From Ramlibacter sp. (GTDB lineage Bacteria; Pseudomonadota; Gammaproteobacteria; Burkholderiales; Burkholderiaceae_C), in NCBI GenBank assembly GCA_021323335.1, contig JAJTCN010000013.1, forward strand, positions 1 to 58,550: a stretch of 58,550 bases of DNA, read 5' to 3'. Below the pieces are notes generated by a model. It was not told the DNA's origin and searched no databases. It worked only from the letters and a program-made list of their open reading frames with translations. Position 1 is the first letter of the stretch. The number at the start of each line of letters is the position of its first letter. A program made the translations under genes and the position numbers. This document shows positions 1 through 7,715 of this stretch, piece by piece.

Positions 1-2679
1 CTGGCGCGCGACGGGCCGAACGTGCTGCGCTCGGCGCCGCCGGTGCCCGCCTGGCGGCGGGTGCTGGCGCAGTTCCGCAATCCACTGACCTACCTGCTGC
101 TCGCCGCTGTGGCGATCGCCTTCGTCGCCTGGCTGGTGGAGGGCCGGCACGGCTGGCCGGTGGATGCGGTGGTCATCCTGGCCGTGCTGGTGCTCAATGC
201 GGTGCTCGGTTACCTGCAGGAGGCCAAGGCGCGCGATGCCGTGGCGGCGCTGGCGCGGATGACGGCCGCCACCTCCGCCGTCGTCCGCGACGGGCGCACG
301 GTGCGCGTGCCGAGCGCCGAACTGGTGGTGGGCGACCTGCTGGTGCTGGAGGAAGGCGACGCCGTCGGGGCCGATGCCCGGCTGGTGGAAGCCGCCACGC
401 TGCGCGTGCAGGAGGCGTCGCTCACGGGCGAAAGCGAAGCGGTGCTCAAGGATGCGGCGGCCGTGCTGCCGCCGGATGCGCCGCTCGGCGACCGGGTGGA
501 CATGGTCTTCAAGGGCACGGCGGTGGCGCAGGGAGCGGGCCGCGCCATCGTCACCGCCACGGGCATGGCCACGCAGATGGGCGCGATCGCCCAGATGCTG
601 GAAGCCACCGAGGAGGAGCCCACGCCGCTGCAGCGCGAGCTGGCGCGCATGGGCCGGATGATGGGCATCGCGGTGATGGTGATCGCGCTGGTCGTCGTCG
701 CCACGATCCTGCTGGTGTCCGACATCCGGTCCGCATCCGACCTCATCGCCGTCCTGCTGCTCGGGGTGTCGCTCGCGGTGGCGGCCGTGCCGGAAGGCCT
801 CACGGCCATCCTGTCGGTGGTGCTGGCGCTGGGCGTGCGGCGGATGGCGGCGCGCCACGCCATCGTGAAGGACCTGTCGTCGGTGGAAACGCTTGGCTCG
901 GCGTCGGTGATCTGCTCCGACAAGACCGGCACGCTGACCCGCTCGGAGATGACCATCCAGCAGGTGATGACGGCGTCCGGCGCGACGCGCGTGACGGGCG
1001 TCGGCTATGCGCCGGAAGGCCGCATCGAGCATGAGGGCCGGGCACTCGCCGCCGGGCCGGTGCACCAGGAGAACGTCATCGTGCTCAGCGGCGGCAGCCT
1101 GGCGGGCAACGCCGGCCTGTACGAAGACGGGCAAGGGCACTGGCGCATCCACGGCGACCCCACCGAGGTGGCCTTCCTGGTGGCCGAACGCAAGCTGGGG
1201 GCGACCGCGCGCCGCCAGCAGCGGTTCGAACGCATCGCGCAGATCCCCTTCACCTCCGAGCGCAAGCTCATGTCGACGATCGAGCGGGATGCCGAGCACG
1301 GCGGCGAGCGCGTGCTCATCACCAAGGGCGCGCCGGACGTGTTGCTGGGCCGGTGCACGCGGGTGCGGGTCGGGCAGGAGGTGCTGCCGCTCGACGACGC
1401 GACCCGGGCGCGGGCGCTGGCCGACGTGGAGCGGCTGTCGGACGCCGCGCTGCGGACCCTGGCCGTCGCCTACCGTCCCCTGCACGCGCACGAAGCGGCG
1501 CCCGGGACGGAAGCGCTCGAGCAGGACCTGATCTTCGTCGGCACGGTGGGCATCATCGACCCGCCGCGCGAGGAGGTGGCGGTGGCCATCGCCGAGGCTC
1601 GGCGGGCCGGCATCCGCGTCGTCATGATCACCGGCGACCATCCGCGCACGGCGGTGCGCATCGCGGCCGACCTCGGCATCGTCGCGGAAGGCGCCGGCGT
1701 GCTGACCGGGACGCAGCTGGATGCGCTGGACGAAGCGGGCTTCGCCCGCGCGGTGCGGGAGACCTCCGTCTATGCGCGGGTCGCGCCGGTGCACAAGCTG
1801 CGCATCGTCGACGCGCTGCAGGCGGACGGCCAGATCGTCGCGATGACGGGCGACGGCGTCAACGACGCCCCGGCGCTGAAGTCGGCCGACATCGGGGTGG
1901 CGATGGGCATCACGGGCACGGAAGTCAGCAAGGAAGCCGCGCGGATGATCCTGGCCGACGACAACTTCGCCACCATCGTGGAGGCGGTGCGGGAAGGCCG
2001 CCGCATCTTCGACAACATCCGCAAGTTCCTGCGCTACCTGCTGTCGTCCAACATGGGCGAGGTGCTCACCGTGTTCCTGGGCGTGGTGGGCGCCGGTGTG
2101 ATCGGCCTCGCGGGGCAGGGCGAGGCACTGGTGCTGCCGCTGTTGGCCACGCAGATCCTGTGGATCAACCTGGTGACCGATTCGGGCCCGGCGCTGGCCA
2201 TGGGGGTCGATCCCGAAACCGGCGACGTGATGGCGCGCCCGCCGCGGCGCGCCGACGACCCCGCCATCGACCGCCGGATGTGGGCCGGCGTGCTGGTGGT
2301 CGGCCTGGCGATGGCGCTGGCCACCCTGCTCACCATCGACCTGTTCCTGCCGGGCGGCCTGGTCGAGGGCGAGGAGAGCCTGCGGGTCGCGCGGACCGCG
2401 GGCTTCACCACGCTGGTGCTCGCCCAGCTGTTCAACTGCTTCAATGCGCGCTCGGAAGAAGTCAGCGCGTTCCGGCGGCCCTTCGTCAATCCCTGGCTGT
2501 GGGGCGCCGTCGCCTTGTCGCTGGCGCTGCAGGTGGCGGTGGTCCACGTGCCCTGGCTGAACGCCGGCTTCGGAACCGCGCCGCTCACCCTGGCGCAATG
2601 GGCCGTGTGCTTCGCGATGGCGAGCACCGTGCTGTGGGTCAGCGAAGTGCGCAAGGCGCTGCTGCGGCGGTCGCTCTGA
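1..2679 (+). CDS. Cation-translocating P-type ATPase (P2-type), 5' end outside window
   Basis: This is a membrane pump that couples ATP hydrolysis to cation export, probably Ca2+/Mn2+-like by family. The frame is open from base 1 and the first residues (LARDGPN) match the N-terminal cation-ATPase domain, so the true start lies upstream. Visible motifs are TGES in the actuator domain (about 425-436), PEGL in membrane helix 4 (about 790), the phosphorylation motif DKTGTLT (Asp at 919-921) and TGDGVND at the hinge (about 1848-1866). A C-terminal block of hydrophobic helices includes a NLVTD motif in helix 6. Residues around PEGL and NLVTD resemble P2A Ca-ATPases rather than heavy-metal P1B pumps, and no N-terminal CXXC is visible. 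Substrate is inferred only. The gene converges on the acyl-CoA dehydrogenase, with hairpin repeat copy 1 between them. Confidence 0.93.
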   Translation: MARDGPNVLRSAPPVPAWRRVLAQFRNPLTYLLLAAVAIAFVAWLVEGRHGWPVDAVVILAVLVLNAVLGYLQEAKARDAVAALARMTAATSAVVRDGRTVRVPSAELVVGDLLVLEEGDAVGADARLVEAATLRVQEASLTGESEAVLKDAAAVLPPDAPLGDRVDMVFKGTAVAQGAGRAIVTATGMATQMGAIAQMLEATEEEPTPLQRELARMGRMMGIAVMVIALVVVATILLVSDIRSASDLIAVLLLGVSLAVAAVPEGLTAILSVVLALGVRRMAARHAIVKDLSSVETLGSASVICSDKTGTLTRSEMTIQQVMTASGATRVTGVGYAPEGRIEHEGRALAAGPVHQENVIVLSGGSLAGNAGLYEDGQGHWRIHGDPTEVAFLVAERKLGATARRQQRFERIAQIPFTSERKLMSTIERDAEHGGERVLITKGAPDVLLGRCTRVRVGQEVLPLDDATRARALADVERLSDAALRTLAVAYRPLHAHEAAPGTEALEQDLIFVGTVGIIDPPREEVAVAIAEARRAGIRVVMITGDHPRTAVRIAADLGIVAEGAGVLTGTQLDALDEAGFARAVRETSVYARVAPVHKLRIVDALQADGQIVAMTGDGVNDAPALKSADIGVAMGITGTEVSKEAARMILADDNFATIVEAVREGRRIFDNIRKFLRYLLSSNMGEVLTVFLGVVGAGVIGLAGQGEALVLPLLATQILWINLVTDSGPALAMGVDPETGDVMARPPRRADDPAIDRRMWAGVLVVGLAMALATLLTIDLFLPGGLVEGEESLRVARTAGFTTLVLAQLFNCFNARSEEVSAFRRPFVNPWLWGAVALSLALQVAVVHVPWLNAGFGTAPLTLAQWAVCFAMASTVLWVSEVRKALLRRSL

Positions 2680-2708
2680 CGACCGGGGAACGGACATCCG
2701 GGAACGGA

Positions 2709-2820
2709 CAGCCGGACGCAAAAGTCGCAAAGGTTTCGCAAAAGTCGCGAAAGGACTCCCGGGGACAAATTGTTTCTTTGGCGACTTTTGCGTAGTTTTT
2801 GCGACTTTTGCGTCCGGCTG
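2709..2820. repeat. Long imperfect hairpin, repeat family copy 1
   Basis: Two 40-base arms (2709-2748 and 2781-2820) are inverted copies matching at 36 of 40 positions, with a 32-base loop. Each arm contains two copies of the word GCAAAAGTCGC/GCGACTTTTGC. A second copy at 57440-57548 has nearly the same arms, and a diverged copy lies at 15849-15984. It sits between the convergent ATPase and acyl-CoA dehydrogenase genes, where it could act as a two-way transcription terminator or mRNA-stabilising hairpin. It encodes no recognisable gene. Confidence 0.85.
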
Positions 2821-2855
2821 TTCGGATGTTCGGCTGTCCGGCTGTTCCGAAGTTC

Positions 2856-4133
2856 CTACCGGATCCGCGGCGGCGCCAGCAGCTGCTCGGGCGTCGTGAA
2901 GTAGGCCGCGGAAGCGCCGCCCCTGGCGCGGGCGCGGGCCAGTTCGTCCCTGGCAACGGTGCGCAGGTGCACCTCGTCGGGCCCGTCCATCACGCGCAGG
3001 GCCCGGCCCCAGGTCCACAGCCACGCCAGCGGCGTGTCCGGCGACAGGCCCATGGCGCCGAACACCTGGATGGCGCGGTCCACCACGCGCGTCTGCAGCC
3101 GGGCGGCCACGACCTTGATCGCCGCGATCTCGGCGCGCAGCCGCGGCCCCGGCTCGGGCTGGTCGAGGGCCCAGGCGGTGCGCAGCACGAGCAGCCGCGC
3201 CTGGTCGATCTCGATGCGGGACTCGGCGAGCCACTCCTGCACGTTGGCCTGGTCGGCCAGCGTCTTGCCGAAGGCCTTGCGCTCCAGCGCGCGGTCGCAG
3301 GCCAGTTCCAGCGCCAGCTCGCATTGGCCGATGGTGCGCATGCAGTGGTGCACGCGGCCGGGCCCCAGCCGGTCCTGCGCCAGCGCGAAGCCCTGGCCCC
3401 AGGCGCCGAGCAGGCTGTCGGCCGGAACCCGGACGTTGCGCAGCAGCAGTTCGCAATGTCCTTCGGGCGAGGTGTGCTGCATGATCGTGATGTTGCGCAC
3501 CTGCTCGACACCCGGCGCGTCGGCGGGCACCAGCACCAGGCTGTGGGCGCCATGCCGCTCGCCCTCCGCGGCATCGTCGTTGCGGCACACCACCACCAGC
3601 AACCTGCAGTTCGGATGCGCGGCGCCCGTGATGAACCATTTGCGGCCATTCAGCACCAGCCGGTCGCCCTCGCGTCGTACGGTGGTCTGAAGGTTCGAGG
3701 GGTCCGAAGAGGCCACGTCCGGCTCCGACATCGCGAAGGCCGAGCGGATCGTTCCCTGCAGCAGCGGCGCCAGCCACTCGGCGCGCTGCGCGGCCGACGC
3801 ATGGCGCTGCAGCAGTTCCATGTTGCCGCTGTCCGGCGCGTTGCAGTTGAAGACTTCGGCGGACCAGTGCAGGCGGCCCATGTGCTCCGCCAGCGGTGCG
3901 TAGTCCAGGTTCGAAAGGCGGGTGCCCGGTTCCGTCGGCGCCAGGCGCGGCAGGCAGAGGTTCCACAGCCCCTCCTCGCGCGCCAGGGACTTGAGGTCTT
4001 CCAGGAACGGCGGCGGCTCGCCGGCAGCCGCGTGGCGGTGCCAGGCCGCGTTGTGCGGCAGCAGGTAGCGCTCGCTGAAGGCCTGCAGGCGCGCCAGCCA
4101 GTCGAGCGATCGGGTGGACGGTGTGAAGTCCAT
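2856..4133 (-). CDS. Acyl-CoA dehydrogenase family protein
   Basis: This is a flavoprotein of the acyl-CoA dehydrogenase fold, 425 residues, which oxidises acyl-CoA thioesters to enoyl-CoA with electrons passed to ETF. The middle domain shows the family pattern FAMSEPDVASSDPSN and the flavin-contact stretch NGRKWFITGAAHPNC. The C-terminal helical domain has QVFGAMGLSPDTPLAWLW, close to the QxxGGxG segment of the family. The ATG at 4133 is chosen because it lies three bases after the stop of the nitroreductase gene and gives a normal N-terminus. It is the last gene of a tight minus-strand series that begins with narK1, so it may be co-transcribed with nitrate reductase genes. The substrate cannot be told from sequence. 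Confidence 0.92.
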   Translation of the reverse strand: MDFTPSTRSLDWLARLQAFSERYLLPHNAAWHRHAAAGEPPPFLEDLKSLAREEGLWNLCLPRLAPTEPGTRLSNLDYAPLAEHMGRLHWSAEVFNCNAPDSGNMELLQRHASAAQRAEWLAPLLQGTIRSAFAMSEPDVASSDPSNLQTTVRREGDRLVLNGRKWFITGAAHPNCRLLVVVCRNDDAAEGERHGAHSLVLVPADAPGVEQVRNITIMQHTSPEGHCELLLRNVRVPADSLLGAWGQGFALAQDRLGPGRVHHCMRTIGQCELALELACDRALERKAFGKTLADQANVQEWLAESRIEIDQARLLVLRTAWALDQPEPGPRLRAEIAAIKVVAARLQTRVVDRAIQVFGAMGLSPDTPLAWLWTWGRALRVMDGPDEVHLRTVARDELARARARGGASAAYFTTPEQLLAPPRIR

Positions 4134-4136
4134 GGC

Positions 4137-4769
4137 TCAGCGCTCCGGCGCCGTCATCGGCTGCGGCGCCAGCTCGGAGACGAAGCGCGCCGGCAGCGGC
4201 CGTTGCCGGCTGCCGCGCTTGCCGCCGGTGCTGGTGCCGATGTTGACGAAGCAAAGCGCCTGCTCCCGCTCGCGCAGCGCGAACAGGGCCCGCAAGGGCC
4301 GCGAAGCCAGGGCCTTGCCGCTGGTGAGCGCCGAACCGAAGCCGAGGGCCGTGGCCATCAGCAGCATGTTCTGGATGGCGCAGCCGGCGGACACCAGCCG
4401 CTCGCTGCCGGGCACCTCGCTGGCGGCGTCGCCGAGGTCCGCCACCGCCAGCATCAGCAGGGGCGCGCGGAACGCCTTCTCGCGTGCCTGCGCGAGCTGC
4501 TCGTCGGAGGCGGCGCCGTCCCGTTCGCGCAAGGCTTCGGCGAACACATCGGCGAGCGCCGCGCGCGCCGCCTCCGGCACCACCACGAAGCGCCAGGGCA
4601 CCAGCTCGCCGTGGTCGGGCGCCGCCGAAGCCGCCGCGAGGATGCGCTGCAGCTGCGCGGCGTCCGGCGCGGGCGCGGCCAGCCGCTTGGGCAGCACCGT
4701 GCGGCGCGCATGGATGAGCGTCTCCGCCCAGTCGGCGCAGGCGGGGTCAGTCGCAGAGGACCTGTCCAT
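4137..4769 (-). CDS. Nitroreductase family protein
   Basis: This 210-residue protein belongs to the FMN-dependent nitroreductase family, probably the small YdjA-like branch. The N-terminal segment contains RRTVLPKR followed by the family helix, and APDHGELVPWRFVVV is the characteristic FMN-contact region. Near the C-terminus, FVNIGTSTGGKRGSRQRP matches the loop found at the end of YdjA-type enzymes. The natural substrate is unknown; members reduce nitro compounds, quinones or flavins with NAD(P)H. The start at 4769 overlaps the end of the carbonic anhydrase gene by 23 bases, and the stop is three bases before the acyl-CoA dehydrogenase start, so translation is probably coupled along this series. 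Confidence 0.9.
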   Translation of the reverse strand: MDRSSATDPACADWAETLIHARRTVLPKRLAAPAPDAAQLQRILAAASAAPDHGELVPWRFVVVPEAARAALADVFAEALRERDGAASDEQLAQAREKAFRAPLLMLAVADLGDAASEVPGSERLVSAGCAIQNMLLMATALGFGSALTSGKALASRPLRALFALREREQALCFVNIGTSTGGKRGSRQRPLPARFVSELAPQPMTAPER

Positions 4770-5433
4770 CGTGTTCCACGTATTGCCGGTACGGACCGGT
4801 GCCCGGATTCGACGCCTCCGAGGCCGGCAGGAAGTCGCCTTTCTCCGCGTCGAACACGTGGATCTCCCCGTCCTCGATCACGTAGTGCCAGCCATGCAGG
4901 CTGAGCCGGCCGGCCTGCACGCCGCGCTGCACCATCGGATAGGCGATCAGCCGTTCGAGCTGCAGCACCACGGCACGCTGTTCGGTGCGCCGCAGCGCTT
5001 CGGCGGACGAGCGCACCGGCAGCAGCGCCTCCTCGGCCAGCTTCAGCCAGGCCTTCAGCGCCTTTGCTTCGTCCGGCACGCCGTCGTAGGCGGCGCGGAT
5101 CGCCCCGCAGTGGCTGTGGCCGCAGACCACGATGCGCTCGACCTCCAGCGTCAGCACGGCGAACTCGATCGCCGCCATCGTGCCGTGCAGTCCATGCGAG
5201 CCGTCGTACGGCGGGATGAACGCGCCGACGTTGCGGACGATGAAGAGCTCGCCCGGTCCGGCGCCGGTCAGCAGGTAGGGCACGAGCCGCGAATCGGAAC
5301 ACCCGACGAAGCAGGTCTTCGGATGCTGTCCCTGGGCCACCAGGTCCTGGAAGCGCTGCTGGTGGCGCGGGAAGTACTCCGAATGGAAGCTCCTCAGCCG
5401 GGTGAGGAGCTGGTCTTCCGGTGGCGTGCTCAT
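4747..5433 (-). CDS. Beta-class carbonic anhydrase
   Basis: The enzyme interconverts CO2 and bicarbonate in the cytoplasm. The 228-residue protein has the beta-class zinc site: Cys45 with the Asp47-Arg49 dyad in CFVGCSDSR, and His and Cys in the GHSHCGAI motif about 55 residues later. Length and motif spacing are normal for bacterial beta enzymes. The ATG at 5433 overlaps the stop of the upstream PpiC gene as ATGA, and this is the start that places the zinc motif at the usual distance from the N-terminus. The frame stays open further upstream, but that part overlaps the PpiC gene and has no family similarity. Location downstream of narGHJI suggests expression with nitrate respiration. That is an inference from gene order. 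Confidence 0.95.
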   Translation of the reverse strand: MSTPPEDQLLTRLRSFHSEYFPRHQQRFQDLVAQGQHPKTCFVGCSDSRLVPYLLTGAGPGELFIVRNVGAFIPPYDGSHGLHGTMAAIEFAVLTLEVERIVVCGHSHCGAIRAAYDGVPDEAKALKAWLKLAEEALLPVRSSAEALRRTEQRAVVLQLERLIAYPMVQRGVQAGRLSLHGWHYVIEDGEIHVFDAEKGDFLPASEASNPGTGPYRQYVEHDGQVLCD

Positions 5434-6263
5434 TGCATCAGGGGCGAGTCCGCGGCTTCGAGCTCCATCCCTTCCACGACGGCCTGGCCGGCGAGCATGC
5501 GGATGTATTGATGCAGGGCCGTCGCCCGCGCCTGCTGGGCGAGGTCGATCGCGATGCGTTCGCGCACCTCGTCGAAGGCGACCTCGCGTCCCGGTTGGCG
5601 CTCCAGCACTTCCAGCACGTGGAAGCCGTAGCGGCTGTGGACCAGCCGCGGGATCATGCCGGTGGGCTCGGTCTCGCCGAACAGCTCGCGCGCCAGTTCC
5701 TCGGCGACCTCCTCCGGTGCGATCCAGCCGAGCTCGCCGCCCTCCGCGCCGCTCGGGCAGTTGGACAGCTCGCGCGCCAGTTCGGCGAAGCGCCCCGGCC
5801 CCGCATCCGGCCGCAGCACCTCCCGCAGCGCCTGCTCCGCCCGCGCCGCCAGCGCGGGGACGTCGACGCCGGGCGTCACGGCGAAGAGCACGTGCCGCGC
5901 GCGCAGCCGCCGGCCCTGCCGGAAGCGCGCCTTGTGCGCGGCGTAGTAGCGGGCGCATTCGGCTTCGTCGGGCTGGCGCAGCGGGACTTCGGCGTCCAGC
6001 ATGCGCTGCAGGACGGCCTCGTCGCCGATGCTGACGCCGGGGGAGGCCAGGTCGGCGTGCCGGGGAAGCAGGCCTTGCCGCACCGCCTGCTGCCGCAGCA
6101 GCTCGGCCCAGGCCCGCTCGCGCAGGTCCTCGGGCGCGAGCGCCTCGCCCGGCTCGTGCAGCGTGATGCCGTTGATGGCCGCCACCACCGGCGCCGCCGC
6201 CGGGGCCGTCGCGGTCGCGCCGGCGCCACCGCCGCAGGTACAGCTTCCGCCGCCGCAGCTCAT
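5430..6263 (-). CDS. PpiC-type peptidyl-prolyl isomerase (NifM-like), nar-associated
   Basis: This 277-residue protein has an N-terminal helical SurA/NifM-like region and a parvulin domain in its second half (about residues 125-225: RARHVLF, LARELSNCPSGAEGGELGWI, GMIPRLVHSRYGFHVLEVLER). It probably assists folding or maturation. Homologous ppiC genes are known next to narI in other betaproteobacteria. There is no evident signal peptide, so it is likely cytoplasmic. The first eleven residues are unusual: MSCGGGSCTCG packs three cysteines among glycines and could bind a metal or cofactor. The ATG at 6263 overlaps the narI stop (ATGA), and its own stop overlaps the carbonic anhydrase start in the same way. 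Confidence 0.9.
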   Translation of the reverse strand: MSCGGGSCTCGGGAGATATAPAAAPVVAAINGITLHEPGEALAPEDLRERAWAELLRQQAVRQGLLPRHADLASPGVSIGDEAVLQRMLDAEVPLRQPDEAECARYYAAHKARFRQGRRLRARHVLFAVTPGVDVPALAARAEQALREVLRPDAGPGRFAELARELSNCPSGAEGGELGWIAPEEVAEELARELFGETEPTGMIPRLVHSRYGFHVLEVLERQPGREVAFDEVRERIAIDLAQQARATALHQYIRMLAGQAVVEGMELEAADSPLMQ

Positions 6264-7033
6264 GCTGGCCTCCGCGTTTCGAAGTCGGGGGCGGGGCGCA
6301 CGACCGCCGAGGGTGCGGCGGCGGGCTGCGCCGCGCCGGCCGGCGCGATGCGCCGCCGGGTGCGCACCACCTGGTACGGGCGGAACACGTAGGCCAGCGT
6401 GCCGAAGCCGCTCCACACGTGCACGAGGCGGGTGAAGGGGAACACCAGGAACAGCGTCATGCCCAGGAACATGTGGGCCTTGAACACCCAGCCGGCTTCG
6501 GCCAGCAGTTCGACGGCGCCGGAGCGGAAGGTCACGATGTGCTGCGCCCAGCCCGCCAGCTTGAGCATCATGTAGCCGTCCATGTGCTGCGCCGACATCG
6601 GGATGGTGGCGAGGCCGAGGACGAGCTGCACCCACAGCAGCACCAGCAGCGCGATGTCGCCGCGGCGCGAGGTCGCGCGGATGCGCGGGTCGAACAGGCG
6701 CCGGTGCAGCAGCAGGCTGACGCCGATGAAGGCCAGGAAGCCGGCGATGCCGCCGGTCACCATCGCCAGCAGCTGCTTGGTGCCCGCGCCGAGGAAGGGC
6801 TCGTACAGGAAGTGCGGCGTCAGCATGCCCACCGTGTGGCCGACGAACAGGAACAGCACGCCGATGTGGAACAGGTTGCTGCCCCAGCGCAGGGTGCCGT
6901 GGCGCAGCAGCTGCGAGGAGTCGCTCTTCCACGTGTACTGCTCGCGGTCGAAGCGCACCAGGCTGCCGAGCAGGAAGACGGTGAGCGCGAGGTAGGGGTA
7001 GTAGCCGAACAGGAAACGGTCGAAGTAGGTCAT
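6260..7033 (-). CDS. narI: Respiratory nitrate reductase gamma subunit NarI
   Basis: NarI is the membrane cytochrome b that takes electrons from quinol and passes them to NarH. The 257-residue protein begins with the short MTYFDRFLFGYYPYLALTVF segment typical of the family and has about five membrane helices. Histidines in the helix HIGVLFLFVGHTVG and in HMDGYMMLKLAGWAQHIVTF are candidates for the two b-haem ligands. The arginine-rich tail (about the last 35 residues) extends beyond the usual 225-230 residues and has low complexity. The stop overlaps the PpiC start and the start overlaps the narJ stop, both as ATGA. Confidence 0.97.
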   Translation of the reverse strand: MTYFDRFLFGYYPYLALTVFLLGSLVRFDREQYTWKSDSSQLLRHGTLRWGSNLFHIGVLFLFVGHTVGMLTPHFLYEPFLGAGTKQLLAMVTGGIAGFLAFIGVSLLLHRRLFDPRIRATSRRGDIALLVLLWVQLVLGLATIPMSAQHMDGYMMLKLAGWAQHIVTFRSGAVELLAEAGWVFKAHMFLGMTLFLVFPFTRLVHVWSGFGTLAYVFRPYQVVRTRRRIAPAGAAQPAAAPSAVVRPAPDFETRRPA

Positions 7034-7713
7034 GGACGGACTCCATCGGAGGTGGCTGGCTGGCGGCGGACGATGCGCACCGGTTGCGGCTCTCCCGGAG
7101 CGGCCTGGCCCCGGGTGCTGCAGCCGCCGAACGCTTCGGGCTCGGCCCAGGCTTCGTCGAGTGCTTCATCCGGCGTGACGGGGACGGCCTCGACCTTCTG
7201 GCCGGCCAGCTCCAGCACCGCAGCCACCAGGCTGGCGTACGCGCTCTCGCGCTGGCGCAGCGCGCTGAAGATCGCCTGCAGGATGTGCGCCATCTCGCCC
7301 AGGAACTCCCCGGCCTGGGCCGGGGGCTGGGTGGAAGCGAACTCCAGCACAACGCACAGGTGGTCGGGCAGTTCGTTGGCATCGAACCGCAGGCCGGCTG
7401 CTTCGTAGTGCTTCAGCAGGTCGACCATCGCCGGGCCGCGATCGCGCGAGTCGCCGTGCACGTGCTCGAACAGGTGCAGCGAGGTGCTGCGGCCGCGGTC
7501 GAACAACTCGACGTAGCGCGACTCGACCGCCATCGGGTCGGCCATCAGCAGCTCCGCGGCCAGCGCCCGGATCTCGCTGCGCCGGCTCGTGGGCAAGGCG
7601 GCCTCCGCGTCGATCGCGTCGGCCAGCAAGGGCAGGACGGTACGCAGCTTCTCGTCCGGGTAGGACAGCAGCAGCGCCAGCGCGCGCAGGGTGTGTGTCG
7701 TGGTCTTCTTCAT
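7030..7713 (-). CDS. narJ: Nitrate reductase molybdenum-cofactor assembly chaperone NarJ
   Basis: NarJ is a private chaperone that keeps NarGH ready for cofactor insertion and membrane attachment, and is not part of the final enzyme. The 227-residue all-helical protein contains the family segments LALLLSYPDE near the N-terminus and FDRGRSTSLHLFEHVHGDSRDRG in the middle. The last 40 residues are low-complexity and charged. The ATG at 7713 follows the narH stop by two bases. It lies between narH and narI as in all canonical narGHJI operons. Confidence 0.96.
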   Translation of the reverse strand: MKKTTTHTLRALALLLSYPDEKLRTVLPLLADAIDAEAALPTSRRSEIRALAAELLMADPMAVESRYVELFDRGRSTSLHLFEHVHGDSRDRGPAMVDLLKHYEAAGLRFDANELPDHLCVVLEFASTQPPAQAGEFLGEMAHILQAIFSALRQRESAYASLVAAVLELAGQKVEAVPVTPDEALDEAWAEPEAFGGCSTRGQAAPGEPQPVRIVRRQPATSDGVRP

Positions 7714-7715
7714 GG

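Noticed and set aside
5434..5958. N-terminal extension of carbonic anhydrase
   Set aside because: It lies over the PpiC gene in another frame; the ATGA start at 5433 gives the normal protein.
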